A DNA stretch of 64,000 nucleotides, taken from positions 124,001 through 188,000 of the forward strand of contig JASGLD010000008.1 of NCBI GenBank assembly GCA_049840395.1, written 5' to 3'. Within the stretch, counting starts at the first letter, position 1. The number at the start of each line of letters is the position of its first letter. The DNA is from CAILZL01 sp049840395. Its GTDB lineage: Bacteria; Pseudomonadota; Gammaproteobacteria; Steroidobacterales; Steroidobacteraceae. The position numbers and the translations under genes are program-made. Below, piece by piece: positions 50,313 to 59,218 of the stretch. A model generated the notes under the pieces. The model saw only the letters and a list, made by a program, of their open reading frames with translations, was not told the origin of the DNA and ran no database searches.

Positions 50313-51128
50313 ATGAGCAAGCTTCCCATTACCTTGCTGGTCATTACCTACAACGAGGCAGAACATATTGCCCGTTGTCTGGACAGCGTGCCGTTTGCTG
50401 CAGAAAAAATTGTAATCGACTCCGGTAGCACCGATGACACTGTGCCAATAGCCGAGCGACATGGCGCACGCGTAATCAAGCAACCCTGGCTGGGGTTTGG
50501 CGCGCAGCGTAACTTTGCCAGCACTCAAGCGGCACATGACTGGATTCTATTTCTGGATGCCGACGAAGCGCTCACCGCTGAATTGGCGCAGGAACTGGAA
50601 CAGGCCCTGCCCAAGCTGCTGCAATCCGACATCGCTGCGGGGGTGCTATTACGAACCGCGTGGTTCATGGGCAAGCCACTGCGCTGGTACCGTCTGCTGG
50701 TCAAAGAAAAGAAAGCACGGCTTTATCATCGACACCGAGCGCAGTGGGCGGATGTGCGAGTGCACGAGTCGCTGCGCTACACAGGCAGAGACATCACCTT
50801 CAAACATCCTTTTCTGCACTATCTAAATCCAACTCTGGCGCATGCCGAATTGAAGTATCTGCGTTACTCGGAGCTGAAAGCACGCGACTGGCTGGACCGA
50901 CAACGCAGTACGCGCCCCTGGGAATGGCCACTGGTGTTCCTGAGCACTTTCTTCAAGGACTATGTGTTGCGTCTAGCCATGCTGGACGGTTGGCGCGGCT
51001 GGATCGCCGCCTATAGCGCCGCCAATTACGCCGTATATAAACGCATACGCTACTACGAGATGTGCACCTATCCCGAGTCGAAAGAACTCGCGGATGCGGT
51101 ATTGAAGAAGCATGACCTGATGCGCTGA
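50313..51128 (+). CDS. GT2 glycosyltransferase, WaaE/KdtX-like
   Basis: A 271-residue GT-A enzyme with 'LLVITYNEAEHIARCLDSVP', 'IVIDSGSTDDTVPIAERHGA', 'GFGAQRNFA' and the DxD-type 'WILFLDADEALT'. The later 'RLYHRHRAQW' with 'VHESLRYTG' and the C-terminal amphipathic 'FFKDYVLRLAMLDGWRGW' region match the LPS-core beta-glucosyltransferases of the WaaE/KdtX type. It probably decorates LPS inner core, together with the GT9 gene before it. The ATG at 50313 starts the conserved domain; the open frame runs far into the upstream gene. Confidence 0.9.
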   Translation: MSKLPITLLVITYNEAEHIARCLDSVPFAAEKIVIDSGSTDDTVPIAERHGARVIKQPWLGFGAQRNFASTQAAHDWILFLDADEALTAELAQELEQALPKLLQSDIAAGVLLRTAWFMGKPLRWYRLLVKEKKARLYHRHRAQWADVRVHESLRYTGRDITFKHPFLHYLNPTLAHAELKYLRYSELKARDWLDRQRSTRPWEWPLVFLSTFFKDYVLRLAMLDGWRGWIAAYSAANYAVYKRIRYYEMCTYPESKELADAVLKKHDLMR

Positions 51129-51152
51129 ATACACTCAATGCGCTGACCCCCC

Positions 51153-52514
51153 TCAGCCATTCACCAGGCTGGCATACAGATCGTCAGCCACATCCTGCCA
51201 GGTACGCAACTGAGCAGCAGCAATGGCCCGCTCACGCTCCTGAAGAAATGCAGGATCCAGGATGGGCTTGAGAATGCCGGCCTTGATACTCTTCATGTCG
51301 GTGGGGTCCACATATCCAGCCAGATCGCCACACACTTCCGGAATCGAACTGGCTTGAGAAGCGACGCAGTAGCGGCCGAACCAGGCCGACTCACCCACCG
51401 GCAAACCCCAACCTTCGACATGACTGGGATAAGTGGAAAACAGGCAATTGCGATATAGCCAGGCCATGGCCTGATCGGAAGGACCATCCACTATCTGTAC
51501 ATGTCCGGCAAGTTCGTTTGTGGCTTCCAGATAGTCACGAAACTCTGCGCCACCGATTCTGCCGTAGCGACCCGCAAACACCAGCACCGGCACCTGCTCA
51601 CCCAGCTGCTTGCACAACTGCTGCCAGACCTTGAGCAAGACCAGACCATTCTTGCGTGCCTCAATGGTGCCGACACAAAGCACGAAACGACGCGTAGCCA
51701 AGCTGGCCATACGCTCGGGCATTTCAGGATTGCTATCGCGCGCGAAGCCGATGAACTCATGAGCCAGCGGCACTACATACGACCTGCAGGGCCTGTCGTG
51801 ACCTGCGGCAAAGCGTTGTAAATCCGACTCTGTCCAAAGCGAGTTGCAAGGAAAATGCGTTGCGTAAGCCAGCGCCTGTTGCAGCCATTCGATAAACATC
51901 GACGGCTCTTTTGCGGTCATGAATTGCGGATGCGTCACGGGAATCAGATCGTGAATATATTGAAACACCGCACCGCCGCTCTGTTTGTGCCGGGCAGCAA
52001 ACTGCCATGTCTGCGGAAAGAACCACGAAGATCCCAGATGCACCAAGCGATCGTCAGCGGACAAGGCTGCAATCTTCTGCTTGCTGATCGGCGCCGCCGC
52101 AGCCTGCGAACTGCGCGGCGACAAGCCCATGTCATTCAGTGAATCGGGTGACAGCCAGGCCAGAATGAATATCTTCGCCTTCAATAGCACGCGCTGCAGC
52201 TTGTTGCGCGCATGCGCGCGCAGGTAGCTCTTGATATGCACACGACTGGGAATGCGTCCGGGCGGTGGCGTGACGCCCAATCGCAACAGCAATTGCTCGG
52301 CATCGAACTCGGCATCCTGAGCGTACGCTGAAGGATCGAACTCATAGTATGCTTTGTCGGAAGGATGCCAAAAAATGCAGCGCACATCGCGCCCGCCATG
52401 CTTCGCAACCAGCAGATTGATGAGATTGAATTCGACGCGCTGAATACCGGTCAGGCGATTGCTGCGACCGGCGAAATGCACGATGTCGGTGATGTCAAAA
52501 CATACTCTGGCCAA
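51153..52514 (-). CDS. GT4/GT1-family glycosyltransferase (paralogue 1)
   Basis: A 453-residue GT-B glycosyltransferase. The unusual N-terminus 'FDITDIVHFAGRSNRLTGIQ' and the donor domain with 'RRFVLCVGTIEARKNG', 'VLVFAGRYG' and 'YPSHVEGWGLPVGESAWFG' are shared with the gene at 57604-59067, so the two are paralogues. Such mannosyl/rhamnosyl-type transferases build O-antigen or capsule chains. The start is TTG 52514, with GGAG eight bases upstream and the family N-terminus right behind; no ATG is available. It is convergent with the WaaE-like gene and divergent from the DUF5672 gene. Confidence 0.87.
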   Translation of the reverse strand: MARVCFDITDIVHFAGRSNRLTGIQRVEFNLINLLVAKHGGRDVRCIFWHPSDKAYYEFDPSAYAQDAEFDAEQLLLRLGVTPPPGRIPSRVHIKSYLRAHARNKLQRVLLKAKIFILAWLSPDSLNDMGLSPRSSQAAAAPISKQKIAALSADDRLVHLGSSWFFPQTWQFAARHKQSGGAVFQYIHDLIPVTHPQFMTAKEPSMFIEWLQQALAYATHFPCNSLWTESDLQRFAAGHDRPCRSYVVPLAHEFIGFARDSNPEMPERMASLATRRFVLCVGTIEARKNGLVLLKVWQQLCKQLGEQVPVLVFAGRYGRIGGAEFRDYLEATNELAGHVQIVDGPSDQAMAWLYRNCLFSTYPSHVEGWGLPVGESAWFGRYCVASQASSIPEVCGDLAGYVDPTDMKSIKAGILKPILDPAFLQERERAIAAAQLRTWQDVADDLYASLVNG

Positions 52515-52561
52515 CTTGAAAACTCCGCCGCCATATCGCCATCGTAGATAGCCAGCTCAAC

Positions 52562-53431
52562 ATGACGCACGCGCCAAACATGATATCAAGCAAGCAGGAA
52601 GTATGTGTGGTGATACCGGTCTACTCCACGCAACTTTCCTTGTCGGAACAGAAATCCCTGGAGCAAGGTCTGGCCATCCTCGGCCAACATCCTGTTTATC
52701 TGGTGAAACCGCAGCATCTGGACATTGCCCCCTTACTGAACAGGTATCCGCAACTGCGCAGTGAAACCTTCGCAGATGATTACTTCACCAGCGTGAAGGA
52801 CTACAACCGGATGATGCTGGCCGACGACTTTTACGCACGCTTTGCCCAGTATGAATACATGCTGGTCTACCAACTGGACGCGTACGTCTTTTCAGATCAA
52901 CTGTTGGCCTGGTGCCGCCGCGGCTACGACTATATCGGCGCCCCATGGCTGCCGCCCGGCGCAACCCCCGGCAAGCTACAGCGACGCTTGATTGACCTTC
53001 GACGCCAGTTTTATCGGCTGCTGGATCGGTATGTCGACTGTGGTGACCATACCAAGGATCCGCAATTTACCTACTCGGTGGGTAACGGCGGCTTTTCGTT
53101 ACGCCGCATCGCCGCGCTGCGCAAGGTATTGCAGGAACTGGACGCTCGGGCACAGCGGCATCGCGATGCCCACATCCGCGCCTGGCCCGAGGATCAATTT
53201 TTCTCGGTGGAAGCCAATCGCTATCGCCGCCGCCTGCGCATTCCCGATGCCGAGGAAGGCGCGTTCTTCGCGTGGGAAACCAACCCGGATGTGGCCATGC
53301 GAATCACTGCCGGCGCCCTGCCCTTCGGCTGCCACGCCTGGAACAAACTACATCGTCAGGATTGGCAGCCGATATTTGCTCGCTTCAATGTCGAACTCAA
53401 TAAAATTCTGGATGGAGACACTCGCAGCTGA
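52562..53431 (+). CDS. DUF5672 family protein (glycosyltransferase-like)
   Basis: A 289-residue protein of the DUF5672 type: 'VCVVIPVYSTQLSLSEQKSL', 'YEYMLVYQLDAYVFSDQLLA', 'YDYIGAPWLP', 'SVGNGGFSLRRIAALRKVL' and 'PEDQFFSV' are family blocks. These proteins are found in polysaccharide loci and have a GT-A-like look (the 'QLDAYVF' segment sits where a DxD motif would be), but no reaction has been established that I know of. Start ATG 52562 or ATG 52580. It ends two bases before the convergent Wzi-like gene. Confidence 0.82.
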   Translation: MTHAPNMISSKQEVCVVIPVYSTQLSLSEQKSLEQGLAILGQHPVYLVKPQHLDIAPLLNRYPQLRSETFADDYFTSVKDYNRMMLADDFYARFAQYEYMLVYQLDAYVFSDQLLAWCRRGYDYIGAPWLPPGATPGKLQRRLIDLRRQFYRLLDRYVDCGDHTKDPQFTYSVGNGGFSLRRIAALRKVLQELDARAQRHRDAHIRAWPEDQFFSVEANRYRRRLRIPDAEEGAFFAWETNPDVAMRITAGALPFGCHAWNKLHRQDWQPIFARFNVELNKILDGDTRS

Positions 53432-53433
53432 AC

Positions 53434-55467
53434 CTAGAAGTGACGACTCACATACAAGGCATAACCGGAAATATCGAAGTGAATTCGCACCAAGGATTTT
53501 TCATCGTAGGGATAGTCGGTCGACAACACTCGATTACGCGTTAGCTTGTCGTAGTGTCGCCAATCGAAACCCACATCCCACTTCGGGATGACATTCATCC
53601 ATTGGGTTCCCGCGCCCAGATACCAACCGAAAGCAGGCGCGCCGAAATCGTAACGGCCGGCACCGATAAAGCCGCTGGCTGCCAGATGTTTGGTCAGACG
53701 GTATCGGTAATCCAAGGCTCGCACCGACAACAGCTCACGTCCTGCAACTTTATCCAACTCGAGCCTGAAGCCAAGATCACTGCGCTCGGATACCGGCCTG
53801 CGTGCGCCAACGCCAACATGGTAGCTCTTGTGGACCGGTGTCCAGGCATTCGGGTAGTAAAAAGAAATTCGCTCGTATGCCTTGCTGACATTCTGTCCGA
53901 CATCCACGAACAGCTCGGTCTCGCCATCGCCGTCGGTATCGTCAGACGCGTAACCACCCGAGCTGGGATTGCTTTGCGACAGCAAACCAAGCGATGACGA
54001 GACCCGCACGAATTTATCGCCCAGCACATCTTGGCCTGCAGTGAGCTGCGCAGAAATGTCATGCCCACGCCAGGCGGTTGAATAACGCACCGCCAGCTCG
54101 TGACCGTGTTGATAATCCACCGACGAGGTTCGGAAACCATTGGACTCGGTAAACATCAGCATGCGATAGGTGGCCTGCCAATAGTCCTGTGGACTGGCCT
54201 GCCAACCCGCTTGCAACACATGCGATCTGCCGCCGACCCGATCACCCACTTGGCGTTGGTCACCAAACCAATGACCCAGCACATAACCATCGTTGGTCAA
54301 ACCCAGCGGGTAGATATGATGCGTATACCAGACGTTCTGCCACTCCGAAATTTCATAGTTCAAATCGAAATCGGAACCCAGATGCGGCAAAGCAAGACCC
54401 AGTGTCAGCGCGGTATCGCCTAGGCGCTTCTTTCCCGAATAGGCATTGTCTTCACCGGCGTATTCAATATTCACCGCGAATGGCACCTTGCCCGGGAACA
54501 GAATGGAACTGGTCACCGACGCCAGCTGATTACCGAACTCCTGCTGTTGCCCGGCCACCTCAGGCAAATTTGCAGTCGTCCCCAAGGCATCCACGAATGC
54601 AGAAAAACCGCCGCCGCCGCGGGCGCCGCCGCCGTACTGCATCACTCGATTGAGAGTCAACGCATAACCAATGGTGGGTTCGATCCCTAATTGCATTCCC
54701 GCCAGATGCGGATTGCCGGAAGTCATCCCACCAAAATAAGTGATGCCATCCTGCTTCGACATGCGTGCGGCAAAAACTTCGTAAGTAAGCCCCAAGGGCG
54801 TCAGCGGCCTATAGTTGGACAAAGTCACCGACGGCATGGTCGATGCCTCGGTGCCGATCAACATACTGCTGCCCGACATGGGCGACAGCCAGTGATCGCG
54901 AAAACCGATATCCAGCTGGGCAAAATCGAAACCGGCACTGAGCATCGAACCGGTGGGCACGGCTGAATCGTTATTCAAGATTGCGCCGCCGGAAAGCAGA
55001 ACATGATCGGATGGCTGATAGAACATCAGTGTGGACAACTGCGCCCCCGTTTCTGCCGAGCGGCCATGCTCATTGGGCAGCGCCCGGTTTTCGCTGCCGG
55101 AATTCCAATCACCTTCCAGGGTCAGCAACGGCACACCGTAGTCGCTTTTATAACGTTCGAGATAGTTTTCTACACTGGCGCATAGTTGCGCATCCACCCG
55201 ACACGCAGCCGGCAGCGCATCACTGACCCATGCAGCGGGAATAGGTCGGCGAGTGGCCGGCTTACCCGCCAAAATCAGCACGCGCTCTATTTGTTTCTCA
55301 ATCGCCGGCGACATATTAAGCGGCAGATACGGACTCACGCCGCGCGCCATGGCAGGCGTCAGCGCAGACATTCCCAGCAATCCACCGACAACCACAGCGA
55401 GCGTACCTGTTTTGTTACCGGTCATGGCAAACAGACGCACAGGCGCCATTTTCGATTTTGAACTCAT
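53434..55467 (-). CDS. Capsule assembly Wzi-family outer-membrane protein
   Basis: A 677-residue protein with a leader (about 18-42, 'GTLAVVVGGLLGMSALTPAM'), an N-terminal helical region and a long beta-barrel with many alternating strands, ending in Phe ('YALYVSRHF'), as expected of an outer-membrane barrel. Layout and segments such as 'NEHGRSAETGAQLSTLMFY' and 'FDFAQLDIGFRDHWLSPMSG' fit the Wzi family, which anchors capsular or exopolysaccharide to the cell surface. It is larger than Klebsiella Wzi (about 475). No wza/wzb/wzc export genes are in this window. It lies inside the sugar-transferase island. Confidence 0.82.
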   Translation of the reverse strand: MSSKSKMAPVRLFAMTGNKTGTLAVVVGGLLGMSALTPAMARGVSPYLPLNMSPAIEKQIERVLILAGKPATRRPIPAAWVSDALPAACRVDAQLCASVENYLERYKSDYGVPLLTLEGDWNSGSENRALPNEHGRSAETGAQLSTLMFYQPSDHVLLSGGAILNNDSAVPTGSMLSAGFDFAQLDIGFRDHWLSPMSGSSMLIGTEASTMPSVTLSNYRPLTPLGLTYEVFAARMSKQDGITYFGGMTSGNPHLAGMQLGIEPTIGYALTLNRVMQYGGGARGGGGFSAFVDALGTTANLPEVAGQQQEFGNQLASVTSSILFPGKVPFAVNIEYAGEDNAYSGKKRLGDTALTLGLALPHLGSDFDLNYEISEWQNVWYTHHIYPLGLTNDGYVLGHWFGDQRQVGDRVGGRSHVLQAGWQASPQDYWQATYRMLMFTESNGFRTSSVDYQHGHELAVRYSTAWRGHDISAQLTAGQDVLGDKFVRVSSSLGLLSQSNPSSGGYASDDTDGDGETELFVDVGQNVSKAYERISFYYPNAWTPVHKSYHVGVGARRPVSERSDLGFRLELDKVAGRELLSVRALDYRYRLTKHLAASGFIGAGRYDFGAPAFGWYLGAGTQWMNVIPKWDVGFDWRHYDKLTRNRVLSTDYPYDEKSLVRIHFDISGYALYVSRHF

Positions 55468-55528
55468 CCCTTACTCACCATGCACTACTCACCAGGAAGG
55501 TAAACTTGATCCGCCCCTTGAACAGGGC

Positions 55529-56335
55529 TCAAGAATTTTCAGTATTGACCAGATACTGGTCCACACCCAGCTGGCAGCGTGTCAACTTCTGCTGCTGAGT
55601 TGCCCGTAAAATCCGGTCGTTAGGATTCTCACCCTGCGGCTTGCGCTGATGGTGATAAAGATGGATGGTCAGTCCGGCAAACTTTAGATTACGACGCTTG
55701 ATGCCCGAATGATAAAGCCGCGCCGCGATCTCGTTGTCTTCGCGCCCCCAGCCAACCATTTGCTCGTCGAAGCCATTGACGCTCAATAAATCTTTTTTCC
55801 AGTAAGCCTGGTTGCTGCCGCGGATGGCCTTCTGATCGGTTCGGACGTGCTGCAGCAGACACCAGCTCAACCAAGGCCAGCGCAACGTATGACGCCGCCG
55901 CCTGACTCCACTGGCAAAGAAACCCAGATCCATCAGACCTTCCGCCAGCATCTTCCGACTGGTCTCGGGCTCGGTCAGCAGGCGCACTCCCTGGATAAAG
56001 TATCCGGGTTGCGCCGCGCGCTTGTGATCCGCGATGAAGTGCCGGTGCAGAACCATGTCGCCATCGATGATGATGAGATAGTCGCCACGCGCGGCAGCGA
56101 TGGCTCTATTACGGGAACGCGCCAGCCGAAATCCCAGATCCTCCTGCCAGACATGGCGCACCGGCACCGGCAAGCGACGCGCCCACTCAGCCACCAGCTC
56201 CGCAGTATCAGAACGCGAGCCATCGTCGGCAATCAACACCTCATCGGGCAATTCGCTCTGGCGCGCCACGCTGCGCAACACCAGATCAAGCGCCTCCTTC
56301 CAGTTATAGGTGGTAATAATTAGGCTGGTTTTCAT
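55529..56335 (-). CDS. GT2 glycosyltransferase with galactosyltransferase-type C-terminus
   Basis: A 268-residue GT-A enzyme: 'SLIITTYNWKEALDLVLRSV', 'EVLIADDGSRSDTAELV', 'GFRLARSRNRAIAAARGDYL' with the DxD-like 'IIIDGDMV', then 'GSNQAYWKKDLLSVNGFDE' and 'GWGREDNEIAARLYHSG', the C-terminal acceptor motif seen in chondroitin-polymerase-like and galactosyltransferase-like enzymes. Acceptor unknown. ATG 56335 gives the normal N-terminus; a TTG eight codons earlier is unlikely. It is divergent from the next GT2 with 54 bases between starts. Confidence 0.88.
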   Translation of the reverse strand: MKTSLIITTYNWKEALDLVLRSVARQSELPDEVLIADDGSRSDTAELVAEWARRLPVPVRHVWQEDLGFRLARSRNRAIAAARGDYLIIIDGDMVLHRHFIADHKRAAQPGYFIQGVRLLTEPETSRKMLAEGLMDLGFFASGVRRRRHTLRWPWLSWCLLQHVRTDQKAIRGSNQAYWKKDLLSVNGFDEQMVGWGREDNEIAARLYHSGIKRRNLKFAGLTIHLYHHQRKPQGENPNDRILRATQQQKLTRCQLGVDQYLVNTENS

Positions 56336-56389
56336 CGCAAAATTGTAATCTACTTTCAAAGATGAACATACTTAAGCATCCTGCGCGAG

Positions 56390-57697
56390 ATGCATGAAAC
56401 AGAATCAGACCAGACTCCACAGCTTCCCTGGCAAACCATGACGCTCGAAAGTACCTCTCCGTTTTTGCTGTTCATGCCCTCATACAATCAGGCGCATTAC
56501 ATTGTCGATGCCGTGCGCAGCATTCTCGACCAGGATGACCCCGACTGGGAGCTTTGGATTGTCGACAACTCAACCGATGACACCGTAAAGGTAATGCAAC
56601 AATTCACGGATCGACGCATACGTTTCCAGCATATTCCGCAGCGTATGGACCCGGGCTCCTGCCTCAACTGGATGCTGGAAAGAGCTCAGGGCAGAGATTT
56701 TTCATATGTTCATACCGACAACAATCTCTACCCGTCCTATGTACGGCGCATGCGCGCCGCGCTGCGCGCTCACCCGTTATCCCTGGCCTATTGCGACATG
56801 CGCGCCATCAATGACATTGGCCGACGGCTGCATATTTTTCGCCGCGGCCGTTTCGATCTTGCCCGTCTGCTGAGCACCGACACGCTGGGCGTGCCGTTTG
56901 CGGCAACCACCGAACTGGCGAGACGCATTGGCGGTTTCAGCGCCAAGGACGTGGCCGACGATGTCCGCTTCTGCGTATCTTCATGGGGCGTGGCTCACTT
57001 CGAATATGAGCCCGAACTGCTGCTGGACTATCGCCTGCACCAAGGCAGTCGCACTGAACATGCCGGCGGCGCGGCTGCCATCAACGGCGCGTTACTCAAA
57101 CTCATGCTGGGGTTGTATCCAAATTTAGCGGAACGGAACTGCGAGCCGGTAAGCGCACTATGCGATGCGCTACGTCGCGCCTTCGATGAGCTGGACTATC
57201 TTGCCGAAGATCTGTGGATAAGAAAGCTCAGCAAATTCAGCGCGCCTTGGTGGCAGGGCACACCCAAGATGGAGCACTTTGCCCTGTCCGGAATTGTGAC
57301 GCTGCCCGATTTCGCACTGTTCAAGCAAGCGCGTATCAATGGCAGGCAAACCGTAGCCGCCCGACAACCTTCGCCCTGGACCCTGTTCCGACTTAAAAAT
57401 AAATTCAAACGACAGCAAGCGGAAATAGAACGCCATACGCGTCGCATGCGCAGCATCCTGCCGGTATGGGCCCATCTGTCCCTGGGTACGCACCCGGGAA
57501 CAACGCTGCGCTTCGCGGTAAAGAAGTTTGATTTCCGAACGCTGTGGTGTGCTCATCAGCTACAGCAGCTGACTGGATGGAAGCCAGTCATTTCATCGAA
57601 GAATCAGTCGGCTCCAACCTGGCTCAATTGGACCTTGGATGAGGCGGATGCAACGCTTGATTGCTCCAGCGAACCATCGCTGTCATCCGTCCGATAG
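56390..57697 (+). CDS. GT2 glycosyltransferase with C-terminal extension
   Basis: A 435-residue protein. The GT-A domain (about 25-230) has 'FLLFMPSYNQAHYIVDAVRS', 'WELWIVDNSTDDTVKVM' and 'FSYVHTDNNLYPSYVRRM', in which 'HTDNN' stands where the DxD motif normally is, and 'YEPELLLDYRLHQGSRT'. The remaining 200 residues are basic and show no known domain. Its 3' end overlaps the convergent GT4 gene by 94 bases, so the last 31 residues are encoded on DNA used on both strands. Acceptor and donor unknown. Confidence 0.83.
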   Translation: MHETESDQTPQLPWQTMTLESTSPFLLFMPSYNQAHYIVDAVRSILDQDDPDWELWIVDNSTDDTVKVMQQFTDRRIRFQHIPQRMDPGSCLNWMLERAQGRDFSYVHTDNNLYPSYVRRMRAALRAHPLSLAYCDMRAINDIGRRLHIFRRGRFDLARLLSTDTLGVPFAATTELARRIGGFSAKDVADDVRFCVSSWGVAHFEYEPELLLDYRLHQGSRTEHAGGAAAINGALLKLMLGLYPNLAERNCEPVSALCDALRRAFDELDYLAEDLWIRKLSKFSAPWWQGTPKMEHFALSGIVTLPDFALFKQARINGRQTVAARQPSPWTLFRLKNKFKRQQAEIERHTRRMRSILPVWAHLSLGTHPGTTLRFAVKKFDFRTLWCAHQLQQLTGWKPVISSKNQSAPTWLNWTLDEADATLDCSSEPSLSSVR

Positions 57698-59067
57698 GTT
57701 GTCCATTCACAGAGTATCGCCGCCAGATTGGACGCCACCTGCTGCCAGCTGCGCAAAGGCGAGCGACGAATGAGACTTTCACGTTCCTGCAGATACTTTC
57801 TGTCCAAGATTGCGTGCCGCAGCGTCTGCAACAAAGACTCCAAGTCGCGGGGATCAATGTAGTCCATCAATTCACCACACACTTCAGGCATGGATGAAGT
57901 GGATGACGCTATGCAATATTTACCGAACCATGCCGACTCGCCAATCGGCAAACCCCAGCCTTCGTAAAGGCTTGGGAACACGGTGAATAAACAGCTTGCA
58001 TATAGCGATGCCAGCAATTCGTCCGATGGCGCATCAATAAACCGCACCACTGTAGACAATTGTGGATTCTCCTCAAGCAACCGAGTCATCTCCTCGGTGC
58101 ACCAACCCCACTTGCCAGCAAAAACCAGCAACGGCAGACGTCCCGGCATTTCCTCCATCAAGCGCGCCCATGCACGCAACAACATCCCGCCGTTTTTTCT
58201 GACCTCGATGGTTCCGACACACAGCACGAACTCTTGCTGCAACAATTCAGCGACCTTGGGCGCAACCGATGCGGGGATATGACCGCGTTCAAAACCCAGC
58301 ATTTCGTGAGCCAGTCTGAGAACGGATACGGCCTCCGGTACAAACTCATCGCGCTTGGCTCGAAATAAATCTCTGGCCGTGGACTCGGACACACAGACCA
58401 CTCTGTTGGTGTATTCGGACAGGCGCTGCAGCCACGAATTGAAATCGGCGGCCACCCTGTCCGTACAAAATTCCGGATGAAGATGCGGAATGAGATCGTG
58501 CATGAACTGCACGACATCACCGCCAGCGCGGCGATGCTTGCTGGCGAAGTCCTGTACATTGACCAGCGACCAGTTCGCGCCCATGAATACCAACACATCA
58601 CTTGCATGCAAATGCGCGCGCGTCGTCAAGCGTATTCTGGAAACATCGGCATAGCGCTTGTCGGTGAGATGCAATCCCTTGGCTGCAAGTCGCTCCGGAC
58701 TTAATAGCGCCGATACATAGACATCAATCTTCTTGCAGGCACGGATCAGCTTGCGGCCGCGATACGGCGCAAGATACTTGCGCACCTGAAACCGGTCGGG
58801 AAACATTCGCCAATTACGCAACAGCCCCAGCTTCCTGAGTAAGAATTCGCTGTCGTACTCTTCGGCACCGGCAAACAGTTCATCCGGATCGAATTCGTAT
58901 ACGAATGGCTGCTTGGCATCGAAAAAAATTCCACGCACCTGCCCCAGCACCTTGAGCTGCGCCAGATGACGCAACAGATTCAACTGGACACGTTGAATAC
59001 CGGTGACCCGATTATTTTCTTTGGCATGCCAGACAATATCGGAAATGTCGAAATAAAAATGTCGCAC
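57604..59067 (-). CDS. GT4/GT1-family glycosyltransferase (paralogue 2)
   Basis: A 487-residue GT-B glycosyltransferase, paralogous to the gene at 51153-52514. It shares the 'FDISDIVWHAKENNRVTGIQ' N-terminus, 'EFDPDELFAGAEEYD', 'FVLCVGTIEVRKNG', 'LLVFAGKWG' and 'FPSLYEGWGLPIGESAWFGK'. I place the start at GTG 59067, preceded by AGGA at seven bases and leading directly into the shared N-terminus (MRHFYFDISDIV); ATG 59103 would add 12 residues. The C-terminal 94 bases overlap the convergent GT2. It probably adds a sugar to the same glycan as its paralogue. Confidence 0.87.
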   Translation of the reverse strand: MRHFYFDISDIVWHAKENNRVTGIQRVQLNLLRHLAQLKVLGQVRGIFFDAKQPFVYEFDPDELFAGAEEYDSEFLLRKLGLLRNWRMFPDRFQVRKYLAPYRGRKLIRACKKIDVYVSALLSPERLAAKGLHLTDKRYADVSRIRLTTRAHLHASDVLVFMGANWSLVNVQDFASKHRRAGGDVVQFMHDLIPHLHPEFCTDRVAADFNSWLQRLSEYTNRVVCVSESTARDLFRAKRDEFVPEAVSVLRLAHEMLGFERGHIPASVAPKVAELLQQEFVLCVGTIEVRKNGGMLLRAWARLMEEMPGRLPLLVFAGKWGWCTEEMTRLLEENPQLSTVVRFIDAPSDELLASLYASCLFTVFPSLYEGWGLPIGESAWFGKYCIASSTSSMPEVCGELMDYIDPRDLESLLQTLRHAILDRKYLQERESLIRRSPLRSWQQVASNLAAILCEWTTYRTDDSDGSLEQSSVASASSKVQLSQVGAD

Positions 59068-59218
59068 GAAACAATCCTGTAGCAAACCGCCGACTCGCGG
59101 CATTTCAACACCCGGAACGGCACAAATCCGTGGCTATTCAAATCTAGCATAGCCAAATCTTGCATAATCGCCGGATATCCACGCACAATGACCGCATAGC
59201 GATGCAAGGAGTGACTGA

